In this document: piece after piece, positions 49,956 to 60,705 of the stretch
Position numbering within the stretch: the stretch's first letter is position 1
Layout: each line of letters begins with the position of its first letter
NCBI RefSeq assembly: GCF_000001735.4
Contig: NC_003070.9
Span: 20,569,971-20,633,970, forward strand
Length of the DNA: 64,000 bases
Source: Arabidopsis thaliana
Lineage: Eukaryota > Streptophyta > Magnoliopsida > Brassicales > Brassicaceae
Direction of reading: 5' to 3'
Notes under the pieces: generated by a model
What the model was told of the DNA's origin: nothing
Database searches by the model: none
Seen by the model: the letters and a program-made list of their open reading frames with translations, nothing else
Position numbers and translations under genes: made by a program

Positions 49956-52411
49956 CTTCAAAACTCGAAGTTCATAAGAAACAGAAACAAAAACCACAGA
50001 TCGAGAATTCTCAAGCTTGTAACTTTATCTGACCAAAAGAAACCCAGAAACCAAATGGTCCAATCTCAGTGATAGTCGGAGATTAGACGAAAACGTGAAC
50101 CACCTTCCACTTCGCTCTCTGAACACGGAAAATGGGACTGGTAGGTCTCTCTCTCTCTCTCTTCTCGGGAAACAAAAGTAAAAGCTTTGGTATTAAATAC
50201 CTATTATTAATCTAGTGTTTTATTATTTTATTTTTTGTTATTACAGAATCTAGAGTTTATTGAATGAAATGTGATTAATACTATATTTTATTATCGACCT
50301 TGAAATTAATGGAGCTAGTAAAATAGTCAAAAAAGGTGTAAGATTTGTTTTTTCTTTGGTCAACCATTTGTAAGATTAACCCAAAAACATACTAATGTGT
50401 ATTTGTAAAACACATTAAATTAAACTATATATGTAATCCAAATTATATTACTTTTAGTTAAATTATAAAGGTCAATTATTTAAGGGAGCAACCTAAAGAT
50501 TGTGAATAATAATTTACCGGTGGAAAGAAACATTGATTATTTCCATGTCAATATGCGCTAACTTTTTGTTGGAAAGTGGAAAACAAAAGTTTTTGATTTG
50601 GTATTTCAAACCATATCAGTCATTCTAACACATAATTATGATTCTTTCAGACTTTTTTCATTGGATGAAATTCATATTAATCGTCAAGTTTATATGTTTT
50701 TATTGTAGTAAAAAAATATTTAAAATGGACAAGCAACTAAAACCGTTGTACTTATAATTAAATGGGCGGAATCTGTCAGTGTATTTAAATATAAATTGTT
50801 TGGACAACAAATTAAGCTAATTGATGCCTTACGAATGGTATGTTTGGACTATATAGTATCTACCAATAAATTTAATTCATATACATTTAATTATATGTCA
50901 ATTTTTCAACCACTTCATCAAAAGATTTAAAAGAAGGGGACGATTTTGTCGTATGGAATGGGACACGGAATATTTAGAATACATACACCACAATTTTCAA
51001 ATACTAGATGTAGAATACATACAAAACGATATGTCTATCCATAATAATAATTGAGTACAAGGATATTTATCAAAATGTTCCCTCTTCTCTTTAAGGCAAC
51101 AAAGAAAAAAAGAGAGCCAACCATAAGTTATAAATCGAAGTTTTATGTAGTCAATATTTAGATGAATCATAGTTGTTTGTGCAATTTTTCTGTTTTTTGT
51201 ATAAGTGTGATATTTTTGAATTGATAAGTATAGACTACTGCAGAGTACATCGTAGAGAAAACAGTCGAATGTCACTCCACGTTTAGTGAAAGCAGCAAAG
51301 TCCCAAGGGGAGCCTCCATTGGTGGTAGCGTGAAATGGGAGATTTTCGAATTCATAAGGGATCTTAGAGATAATTTCATATTTCGTTGATACTAAGGTAA
51401 TAACGACAAGTTATATTAAAAAAAAAATGACAAGTTACCCCAACAAAATTTAGTGAATTTTATTTTGGGTAAACTAGAGGCTACTTGATCGACAAAAATT
51501 AATATTCTTCAAACTTCATTAGTATGTTTTCGATAGAAATTTCGAGTTCACATTACATGTAAATATTAAAAACTGTTTAGCATATTTGAGACTATAGATT
51601 ATATGCATGCAAACAGACACACAAACATAAAATATATCATTGATATAAAAATGTCACACAATACCATACAATTCTAATATAAGTATACAATACAACTACT
51701 AGTATGGTTAACCTAACAAAAACGGCATTGTTATTCACATTTAGCTCATCCTTTTCAACCAAACCTTACGTACAGTAGAAACAATATTCTGCTATTTCTA
51801 GATACTTATTGGGTCAGTATTTTGAGCATTCTGACCCAAAAAACAAGTAACAATAGATTTGTTATTTAAGAAAATAGAAAGGTAGATGATGAGTGTCAAG
51901 CATAAATTATATGCATGTCAATGGACCAATGATGGCAACAGGCAAGAGTTGCGACTTAAGAGATGATTTTTCAACACCACTTTATATATTTTTATACAAA
52001 TGCATAAAAGTAAATTTGACCATAATTTCATAAACATAATGGTAGTTAGTAGTTATGATATAAAAGTGTCTATCTTAAATTCAGAAATTAAAACCTTACC
52101 CATGATAATTTTTCTACCCCTAATTTTACTTTTAATCATAGTCATGGCTTGCCCAATTAATTCTTTGACAATGACATCCCACTAAACCCTAAAGAAAACA
52201 AATTGATTTGGTATATGCCTACACTTTCTTATGTCCTTGACATTATGTATTCTTCAAAAATGTTACAAAAACATTTGGTCAAAGTCAATTAATAACACAT
52301 AGAATTGTATAAGAATCACACTACGTTGGTGAACTTATACCAACATATGATGGAATGAAATCAAAGTATTCTATGATAGAAACACAAACTAACCTTCGAA
52401 ATCTGCAGTTA
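49956..52411. other. AT-rich intergenic region
   Basis: SAGL1 leader and promoter up to about 50200, including a C/T repeat at 50145-50162, then AT-rich spacer. Small open frames at 50997-51275 (-) and 52000-52185 (+) lack any domain. No gene supported. Confidence 0.5.
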
Positions 52412-52421
52412 CTATCTAAAT

Positions 52422-52866
52422 GGGAAAAATGTTATTTAATACCTGAAATTTCAAAAATGGTCAAATTAACCGTGAACTATTGAAATGATCGTTTTATACC
52501 TCAACAAAGAGTTGATTTCTAATTTAACCTATAATTTATCGTTGACTTTTAATTTAACCTATAATTTATCGTTGACCAGGCCAAATCGACTCACCGTTAA
52601 CACTCCTTAACAGCGCTCCTAACAGCCCTTACAAAACATGGCCTAACAGCCGTTATCGTTGGTTTAAGGACGAAAACAGTTGTTAGTTACGCTGTTAGGA
52701 GAGCTGTTAAGAAGTGTTAACAATGAGTCGCTTTGACCGGGTCAACGATAACTTATAAGTTAAATTAGAAGTCAACTTTTTGTTGAGGTATAAAACGGCA
52801 ATTTTAAGAATTCACGATTAATTTAGCCACTTTTTGAAAGTTCAGGTATTAAATAATATTTTTCCC
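52422..52866. mobile_element. Fold-back Mutator-like MITE
   Basis: A 445-bp element that is almost all inverted repeat. Left arm 52422-52626 begins GGGAAAAATGTTATTTAATA; right arm 52691-52866 is its imperfect reverse complement and ends AATATTTTTCCC. A 64-bp loop lies between. It is flanked by an exact 10-bp target duplication CTATCTAAAT (52412-52421 and 52867-52876). Long terminal inverted repeats starting GGGAAA with 9-11 bp target duplications are the mark of Mutator-like elements; no transposase is encoded, so it is non-autonomous. The left arm is 29 bp longer because of a 30-bp tandem duplication (52521-52576 region). Arms differ by roughly 12-15 percent by eye, the flanking duplication not at all. 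Confidence 0.9.
52521..52576. repeat. 30-bp tandem duplication within MITE left arm
   Basis: AATTTAACCTATAATTTATC followed by GTTGAC occurs at 52521-52546 and again at 52551-52576. The right arm has only one counterpart, so this arose in the left arm after the fold-back structure formed. Confidence 0.85.
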
Positions 52867-53128
52867 CTATCTAAATCCCTAACGACTAAAAAGACAATAT
52901 TCTTTGTAAATATCGATACATGATTTGATTTGAGTAAAATGATGATCAATGGACCACCCAATGAATGTATATATACATTTATATGATCTATAAAATATCG
53001 ATTTCCATTTTATGTGATGTATGGTATACATATACATGTATGATCACATGATGTATCTATTCTTATTTACATATCTGTTATATACAACAAAGTCATGTAC
53101 AGCATCAGAACATTGGTTCTCTTAAGAT

Positions 53129-54563
53129 TTAAGGACCATCCTTCAAGGGCTTAAAGGCAGCCAAAATAACGGCTACTTTGCATACAAGAAACCCCAAAGT
53201 CCCCACCACTATCTCTTTTGGTGTGACTGCAAATGCAGTCATCTCTCCTCCAATGTGTCCTCTCATGGCCAAAACCGTTAATCCTATGGCCAATGCAAGG
53301 CTCAAAACCGGAATCTTGAGTCCCCCGCTGAGTATCTGATTGGAGTTTTCGGAAGAAGAAGATCCCGGTACTTGCAGTTCATCAACTGATCTCTGTAATA
53401 GCAATAAGTAGAGAAATCCCATAGTTCCACCGAAGAAGAAAGCAATGGCGGAGTTTTCACCAAGTGAGAAGGAAAAGACCAAACTTCCAAGAAGGATGAG
53501 AACCGCATCATAGAGTAGCAGAGAGAGTTTCAAGTTTGCGTATTCTTCCATGCTTTCCTCATTGGAAACCATAGTACGGTCAAGATTCAGAGCTGAAGAC
53601 GAAGAGATTTGATCGGAGTCAGCGAGTTCAGTGATACGGCTAGGTCTAAGTTCCACCATTGATAGGTCACTGCTCTCTCCAAGCAAGAGTTCATCAACTT
53701 CAAAATCATATCGGTAACAAAAGGTTTTTGCCTCGGTTTCTTTACCACGAGGATTAACCACCCACAAGCTCACTCTTCCAACTCTCCATTGACCTAAATA
53801 TGAAAAGCTAAGTATCTCTAATCACAAAATTTATGTACTAAGACAAGTTCTATGCCAACAGAAACTAACCAGACTCAAGACCAATCCAAAAAGCTCTGAT
53901 TTTGCCGAGTTTCGGTCCTTCAAATGAGAATTCATCAAGAGAGCCCCTCTGAAACCTGAAGCTTTCACCATTTTCCACAACCTCTGGATCCAAAGATGAC
54001 AAATTTGGAGGTATTGTCTGTAATACCGAATCGCCCTTTTCGTCTATCAAGCATATAAGAACTCTAGCATTCATATCACTAATCCCTGAACCAAACAAAT
54101 TACTTGTCTGTAGCTTAACCTTATAAAGAGATCGAGATTCGCTCACAGTGAAAGATGGATTCCCTCTAAAAACTTTCACTTCTTCTGCTGGTAAGAGACG
54201 CAAAGGTCTTGCATAACTCTGGAAATCTGAAAACAGAACCAAAGGTAACATCTTGAACATTCCAATGATTGAATTAACAAAATCAGAGACAAGAAAAATA
54301 GTGAATTTGACATAAACTCCAATGATCATTCAGAACCATCACAACCCAATTGAGACAGCAAAAGAATTGAAAGTTCCGAATTTTATCACAAGAGTCGAAA
54401 ATTGGCGGTTACCTTGATAATCAGATGACTTGGAGCAAATTACACCGAATCGAAAACGACGAATTCGATAGGAAAGTTGTCTTCTTTTATGAAATTGATT
54501 CAATGGGTTTTTCGTAAACCATGCGAAAGATACAGGCTTGAGAAAAATTGATTCCGTCGCCAT
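53129..54563 (-). CDS. Plastid-targeted PLAT/LH2-annotated membrane protein
   Basis: Exons 54413-54563, 53870-54226, 53129-53793 give 390 residues. The N-terminus (MATESIFLKPVSFAWFTKNP, many Arg/Lys/Ser, no acids after residue 4) is a plausible chloroplast transit peptide. The middle (about 70-210) reads as a beta-rich PLAT/LH2-like domain: KVFRGNPSFTVSESRSLYKV, LQTSNLFGSGISDMNARVLI, FSFEGPKLGKIRAFWIGLE, GQWRVGRVSLWVVNPRG. The C-terminal third has four hydrophobic segments (LSLLLYDAVLILLGSLVF, AIAFFFGGTMGFLYLLLL, VLSLALAIGLTVLA, VVGTLGFLVCKVAVILAAF). PLAT domains bind lipid or protein partners in lipoxygenases, but no enzyme domain is attached here. Likely thylakoid or envelope protein of unknown function. 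Confidence 0.9.
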
Positions 54564-54892
54564 TGCTGTTGCAGCTCTGGCACAATTCCTGTCGCTACAA
54601 GAGAAATGCCACACCCACACGGCACAAAGAAGAAGAGAATGCAGAGGAAAGGAAGACACTTCTGACACAGAGAGAGAGTCACCTTTTAAGTTCCACATTT
54701 GAACCAAACCGAAAATCAAACCAAATCGAAATCTTAAATCAAGTCACAAAACCGGGGGATACCCCAAGTTAATTGAGTTTTGTCGCAGCATACTCTGTCC
54801 GTAAATATATTTTGAACTTTTGAATTTTATGATACTGTTGCTAAACGGTTAATTTAAATCTAAAACTATTGCTAATATGATTGGCTGCTATA
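54564..54892. other. Promoter region of PLAT protein gene
   Basis: Upstream of the minus-strand start at 54563 and bounded by the Helitron at 54893. Nothing else recognised. Confidence 0.4.
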
Positions 54893-55844
54893 TCTAATTA
54901 TACTAAATCAAGAGTCACTTTTCCTAAAACTGCGTGTCTCTCCTTTTGCCACATATGCTTAAGTCTAAAATTTTGGTCTTTCACATTCGTAAAACAATTC
55001 ACTGTCTTCTACTATTATTTTTCAACAGAATTTTTTTTGACAAAAAATAAATAAAAATCTGACCACTTTTTTAGCAACTGCTCCTTCTACGATCTTAAGA
55101 TTCTTCACTTTCTCTCCCATCTTTCAATCCATTTGCCAGTTAAATTACGATCTAAATGGCAACCGTATAAGCCTCTTTTACAAAAATAAAAACAGGTTCA
55201 TGTTCTTCTTCTTCTCTCCTTTCTTATAACTTTAGATCGTCCATTCTTTCTTCAAAATTTGTATAACAGAGAAACAAAAAGATGACATAAACAATGAAAG
55301 TTGAGACTTTTGTGATGCCTAATGTGATGGACGATGTTAACTCCCCACGACACGTTGAGTTTGGTCCACCTAATCGCTGGTATGAATATCATTAAAACTT
55401 TGGCTCTTTGTTGCGAATTACTTGGTCTTATCTATTTACATTTTCTATGCACCCTGCTCGACAAAATGCAAAATGACCAAATGAGTTTGCGAGAATCGTA
55501 TAGAAACAAAATGGATGCAAATGTTTTGGGGGTTTCAATTCAAAAGAAGAAAACCAATTTGAGAGATGAGTGGCATGATTTGGCATCTTCTTCCACGATG
55601 TAGTCTGCAAAATGATTTTAATGTGAAACCTTCTTATATGTTCAAGTTTTAAAAGCGTTTTGATTCGAAGGTTATTCATTTCTCCATCATTATTATTGTT
55701 AAGCTTTTGGAGAAGAAAAAATAGCTCAGTATATCTTTTGTTTTCTTTATCTACTCTTTCTCTTTTTTTTTTTCTATGTTTGAGACAGTTAGTGTATTTA
55801 TGTAAGATACTTTGTTGTTTCTAATGAAAGTTTCTTTGATTTTG

Positions 55845-55896
<52 letters not shown>

Positions 55897-56111
55897 ATTT
55901 GGGTGAAGTTGAGAAAGACTTCTATTGAGAGTTACAGAGCAATGTGTAATACATCCAATCAATGTATTTCGATAAAATAATACTAAACAAATTGTATTTT
56001 GTGAGGCTGTGACATTCATCATTAGTGTAATAGTTGCAGATTTCAAAGAAACAAAATACTATACTATTGGTATTTGTTATTTTCCCGTGCAAAGCACGGG
56101 CTGCCTACTAG
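54893..56111 (+). mobile_element. Probable non-autonomous Helitron
   Basis: The 3' end is diagnostic: a hairpin CCCGTGC-AAA-GCACGGG (56084-56100) followed 7 bp later by CTAG (56108-56111) and then a host T. The proposed 5' end is TCTAATTATACTAAATC at 54893, preceded by a host A, so the insertion falls between A and T as Helitrons do; AT-rich starts with TCT..ATACTA are seen in Arabidopsis ATREP-type elements. No Rep/helicase is encoded. Inside are a 36-bp (AT)n at 55857-55892 and short frames without domains. The 3' end is 127 bp from the F6'H2 stop codon. The 3' boundary is firm, the 5' boundary less so. Confidence 0.72.
55857..55892. repeat. (AT)18 microsatellite
   Basis: Uninterrupted AT dinucleotide tract of 36 bp inside the Helitron; likely polymorphic. 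Confidence 0.95.
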
Positions 56112-56237
56112 TAATAACAGAGAAACCAAAATCATCGAAACAAACCGAAATTTAACCTTAAGCTTAGTTACACCAAAGTAACATATTAGCAAGAATCTTT
56201 TTAGTACAAGAACTCTTTAGATGAAAACAAGAAGAAA

Positions 56238-57427
56238 TCAAATGTTGGCAAAATCGATGGTTTTCTTCCCATCATGAGCTTTTCTGAAGAAATGTTTCAC
56301 GTAATCGGTATAAAGAATATCTTTATAAACCGGTTTCTCTCCATTTTCGATCACTTCAAGAAGAGGACCGATCACAGACTCTGGTTTCGGGCTCACGAAA
56401 ATAGGAACAGAGATTCTGTTATAAGAACCGTTAGCTAAGACACGATGCTCAACACTCTTGTAACGACCATTACTCATGATTTGCATAGCGTCTCCAATGT
56501 TAATGACTAAAGATCCGGAGATTGGAGGCACGTGAACCCATCTCCCCGTGGTGAGAGAACGAACGTGGAGACCACCGATCTCGTCTTGTAAGAGGATTGT
56601 GAGTGAGGAAACATCAGAGTGACGTCCGACTCCAACCGTGAGTTCTGGATTGGGACAAATAGGGTAATAGTTGAGGTTGATACGTGTTGAACCCATGAAG
56701 AATGACTCTTTGGTCTTGTCTAGCTCTTTCACGTTCAGATTCTCGCCTAGAAACCGTAAGAGTTTCTTCACTAGAGGTTTTGTCTCGTTCATGTATTCTA
56801 GCGTTTCACTCCTAAGAAAAAAATGTGAATAACCAAACAATGACAAAGTTATGGATTATAAGGGATAATTAAAAACATATTCTAAATTAGAAAAATAACG
56901 TTTTATCATATTAACCTGCAAGAGTCAGGCCAGAGTTGTGATGCTTCAGCTTCAGAGACAAAGAAGAGGCTCAGATAATCTTTCCACTCGAGAGCTTTCT
57001 CAGCATGAGGACTAAAACTCGTCCCGAATCTCACATTCGTTGACAAAGACTTCTCTCTTGAGAACTTTCTTTTCTCTTCTACCGGTAAACCGAAGAATCT
57101 GTGAGTAGCTGTTTTCATATTCTCAAGAACTTCCATTGACACGCCATGGTTGATCACCTGAAAGAAACCCCATTCTTCTGCAGCATCACATACGGCCTTG
57201 GAGACACTCTTCTCGTCTAAATTTGATATGTCGATCACGGGTATGGATTCGTCTGAATCCTCTTTTACGTGGAAGTTGATCAGTCTCTCTTCGAATGGCT
57301 GAATGTATTGGTCAGGAAGAACTTTGATTCCGGTCTCAGACAAGCCTTTAACACCGTTACCTTCGTGTACAACAAAGTTGGTGACTTGGTCTCGGGTTAA
57401 GAATTGGGCAGCGAGTGTTTGATTCAT
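56238..57427 (-). CDS. F6'H2: Feruloyl-CoA ortho-hydroxylase (2-oxoglutarate dioxygenase)
   Basis: Exons 56916-57427 and 56238-56811 give 361 residues from [10 protein letters not shown]; an in-frame ATG 5 codons upstream (57442) is less likely. The N-terminal DIOX_N domain has [10 protein letters not shown] and [13 protein letters not shown]. The catalytic Fe(II)/2OG jelly roll has H and D in [16 protein letters not shown], the distal His in [10 protein letters not shown] and the 2OG-binding R-x-S in NRISVPIF. It ortho-hydroxylates feruloyl-CoA, leading to scopoletin and other coumarins of phenylpropanoid metabolism; cytosolic. A paralogue F6'H1 elsewhere is the main root enzyme. The Helitron lies just beyond the stop and may supply or disturb the 3' end. 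Confidence 0.95.
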
Positions 57428-58199
57428 TGCGTATTGGTACAAAAAAAGATTGTATCTTTTGATAAAAACTTTCTTCTAGATAACCGGGGCAAGCCAAAAC
57501 CTAGACTAATCCCTTGACGTTTTTCTTTCTTCTCAATGAGTGTTTATAAAAGCTGTGGAAGCTTCTTGATACAAAGACTAAAAAGAATTTATAGAAAGAA
57601 CACGAAGAAGATGAAGAGGAAGATCGTGACGGCAACTACTTACGAGGCTCTACACATTTGTTTTAGCTTCGGGTTGTTTTGTTTGAAAAATGACATAATT
57701 CATAATTGTGTATGTAATGAAAGGTAGACATGGTTGCACGTATTCACTATTCAGGATAGAAAATGGAGGGACCGATAATTAGAATCTCAATTTCTAGGCA
57801 GAGTGTCAATTTTCTTTTCTTATTCTTGGCATTGTAGAAAATGACCCGGAAGAAAAACCTTAAAGTTTAATGAAGGCGATGGTTGGTGTTTGGATTAGAT
57901 TCCAGCTTTTGATAGGTTTAGCATCAACAATGTCTTGGTTCTTGTTCTTTAAGTCTAAGGTTTTTCTTTTACTATCAATCTTTGGTTCATTCCTGAAACT
58001 GTCTTCAAGAAATAACCGAAATTGAACTAGAATAAACAGAATCTTTGGTGTAGTTTGAACGCAAAACAACTTTTCCATTGAAAAAGGTCGAACAAGACAT
58101 CATCAAATCATGGGGACATAATTATCCATGATTTTCTAAGACAGGACTTGCGCAAACTCTAAGCTTTCGTAAGAAAAATCTCTTTATATAATAATAAAC
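57428..58199. other. Intergenic region F6'H2 / TAF7
   Basis: 772 bp holding the F6'H2 promoter and the TAF7 3' region (both genes minus strand). A minus-strand open frame 57860-58078 has no domain and is probably 3' UTR. No gene supported. Confidence 0.45.
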
Positions 58200-59520
58200 T
58201 CACATTGAATCATCAGAATCTTCTGATTCACTTCTCTCCGGTTCAACTCCTGTTGGATTACTAGTGCCTGTCTCAGGAGCTTCAGGCTTTTCAACAGGTG
58301 TAGGTGAAGAAGAAGATACTTTCTTACTTGCATTACTAGCATTCTCGTTCGTAGCTGGTTCCTCTTGCTCATGTACCTACACCAAAAAAAGTTCAAATAA
58401 ATGAAGTTACTAAATCCAAGGAGCAAATATAGACACATCATGTGTCGAAAATAGAAAGAAAAGCTTACATTTTCTACCGTTCCGCCACTCAATATATTCA
58501 ACAAGTCTCTCTCAACCCGCTGTACAAGCTCCGGCTGCAACATTTTGGCAAATCAATATGTTAACTTAATAGAAAGAACTTTGGAGTTCCAAAAGATACG
58601 TTTCACTACAGACTTTCAATCATAATCACAAGTATTAGTGAAACAATGTTGATGGATAGATAACAACAAATGAAAATTACATTAAGGTCAGGCTCTCGAC
58701 GAAATCTCCTCTTTCGAGCATCCTTCATTGGAGGAGTTAGACCATGTCTGTATTCAACTGTATTAGGCGCAGGATCACCAGGCTCCCTAACCATGATCAT
58801 CTGTGTGCCAAATCAAAGCATCCATATTGAGTTTTAGTCCAAAATTACAGAAGTTAACGCATATAAGTAAAAGATGAATCAAGTAACTTGATTTTACCTG
58901 CCCAATATCAGCAGTTTTGACTAATGCACAATCATCATAAGTTTTAAAAGACTCAACAACTGCAGGGAGATCAAGCAGAGAAGCCGGGAACTCGTCGTTT
59001 CCAATCATAAACGTCCCGTTTCTCCCATCCTCTGCAAATTCAGTTCACACAAACATTACGTATCAAGTTTGCTCCAGAGACAATATGCAAATGGATTTCT
59101 AGACAAACTATAATGATGCAACAAGAATGTCTTTTGGCTTCTTTGACAAAACAGACAATTCACAACATTAAGCTGATCCAGGAGACACAAATCACAAGCT
59201 TTGATCCTTAATCAGATTCAAGAATGTCTTTTGGGCAAACCAACATTCAAGAACTCATCACGTGACACAAGGAGCAATCCCCGAAACGATCCAGACACTA
59301 ATTTCATTGATTGACGACTAAAGGACATAAATTTAAGAAAAAGGATGAAACTTTAACCCAGATGTAATGTGCCAAAAAAGAGAGAAACCCTTTAAAAATT
59401 GGTACCTGAAAAAAACAAATCCAAAGGGATTTCGTCGGAAGTAGAAGCATCCTCGCTTAAAAGCCGATCAATTCGTTCTGAAACAGACGGTGGAACCCTA
59501 AGTATGAACTGTTCTTCCAT
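58200..59520 (-). CDS. TAF7: Transcription initiation factor TFIID subunit 7
   Basis: Exons 59406-59520, 58898-59031, 58681-58800, 58469-58534, 58200-58376 give 203 residues. The N-terminus EEQFILRVPPSVSERI is the TAFII55 domain start; further blocks are GNDEFPASLLDLPAVVESFKTY, DCALVKTADIGQ, PNTVEYRHGLTPPMKDARKRRFRREPDLN and VERDLLNILSGG. The C-terminus is Ser/Glu-rich and ends SEDSDDSM. TAF7 joins TAF1 in TFIID and restrains its acetyltransferase activity. The plant protein is shorter than metazoan TAF7 because it lacks the long acidic C-terminal coiled coil. Gene is divergent from SCL33. Confidence 0.95.
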
Positions 59521-59683
59521 TGTAGATACCAACAGCTTGACTTGAATTCTTCTTCTTAATCAATCCAGAAACGTGAATTCGCGAACGCAGATCGTATCGA
59601 ATACGTATACTTCGGTCTGTTGATGTCGTAAGTCGAAAAGAGACGAGAATCTATTGAACTGAAACACGAATTCTTTGTTATGT

Positions 59684-59720
<37 letters not shown>

Positions 59721-60059
59721 TATAAGATAAACCTTCTAGAAGTATCCTTTTAACAATTTATTATTTTATTTCCCTCCCTAAAGGTTTCAAGATTTATGTT
59801 TTGACCAAAATAATTATAAAAGGTACAAACAGAACCCAACAATTGGTGAAAAATCACCAATTTGCTATTTAATTCTATTGAATTTTACATTTTTAGTTCC
59901 TCTTAGATAATTGATCTCACTAAGTATAAATGTATAATGATAATAAAAAGGAAGATAATTTAATTACCAGAAATTGGAATGGAGCATCTATCAAATAGAA
60001 AACTTTAAGGGGATTTTAATACTTTAAAATAATTTTGAGGGGGTTAAATGTAAAACGTA
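59521..60059. promoter_or_regulatory. TAF7 leader and TAF7/SCL33 divergent promoter
   Basis: Contains a 33-bp (AG)n tract at 59685-59717 (CT in the sense of TAF7, 165-197 bp before its ATG, likely in or near the leader) and AT-rich spacer. A telobox AAACCCTAA sits at 60072-60080 on the SCL33 side. Confidence 0.5.
59685..59717. repeat. (AG)n microsatellite
   Basis: About 16 uninterrupted AG units in the TAF7/SCL33 intergenic region. Confidence 0.95.
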
Positions 60060-60071
60060 AATAATATAAAG

Positions 60072-60705
60072 AAACCCTAATAAATAAGTCGTTCATTGAT
60101 CAATCTTCTCCAATTCTTGCAGCATCACTTCTCCGTCGTTCCTCACCACCGAGATTCGTTCACCGGTAAGTCTTATCCCTGATATTTTGCTCTTCTTCCC
60201 AACCGTATATACCCGTATCTTCTTCTTTCTCTGTCGAATAAACTTGGCTTTTCCGACTTCGATTCCTTCAATTGTAAACAACTTCGTTGCCCGTACAACT
60301 TTTTGAGTCCGGTGAAAGATCCCGTGACGGAAAAAACTGTAGATCAGGCAATTATTATGTCTATACATCGATATAAAGGATTGAATCGTTCATCTTAAGT
60401 AAGTTTGACGAAAGTTGTGATCTTTTGTGCCTATTCACATATAACGTTTCTTAGCTCCTATCTTTTGAAATTGAGCTGATTCGATCTCTACCTGAATTGC
60501 ATGTGATCTTATTTTGATATAATTTACTATTCAATTAGAAAATATGATCTTTCTAGATTGATTGCTTCTTTAAAGTTCTCTTAGACGCTGGTGTTATAGC
60601 TCTTGTGTTTGTGGTCTCTTCTCTCTTAAATATCCAACCTCTTTTGGTGTATTTTCTAATCTAGTTTGTGTTGACTGACTGATAGAGAGATTGAAGCTTG
60701 ACTCA
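60072..60705 (+). promoter_or_regulatory. SCL33: SCL33 leader with 5' UTR intron
   Basis: A telobox AAACCCTAA (60072-60080) is followed by UTR-like sequence ending in a strong donor CACCG|GTAAGTC (exon end 60165). The matching acceptor is CTGATAG| at 60685, 20 bp before the ATG at 60706. The implied 520-bp 5' UTR intron is T-rich, as plant leader introns are. Leader introns near the start codon are common in SR genes. Confidence 0.65.

Noticed and set aside
55334-55603. Open frame of 89 aa inside the Helitron
   Set aside because: No domain found and no splice partners; not enough to claim a captured gene.
56084-56100. Hairpin read as a transcription terminator
   Set aside because: This is a plant nuclear genome, and the adjoining CTAG and A/T flank fit a Helitron 3' end much better.
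60093-60368. Minus-strand open frame of 91 aa before SCL33
   Set aside because: It is antisense to the probable SCL33 first leader exon and 5' UTR intron (donor at 60165, telobox at 60072); no domain or signal was recognised.
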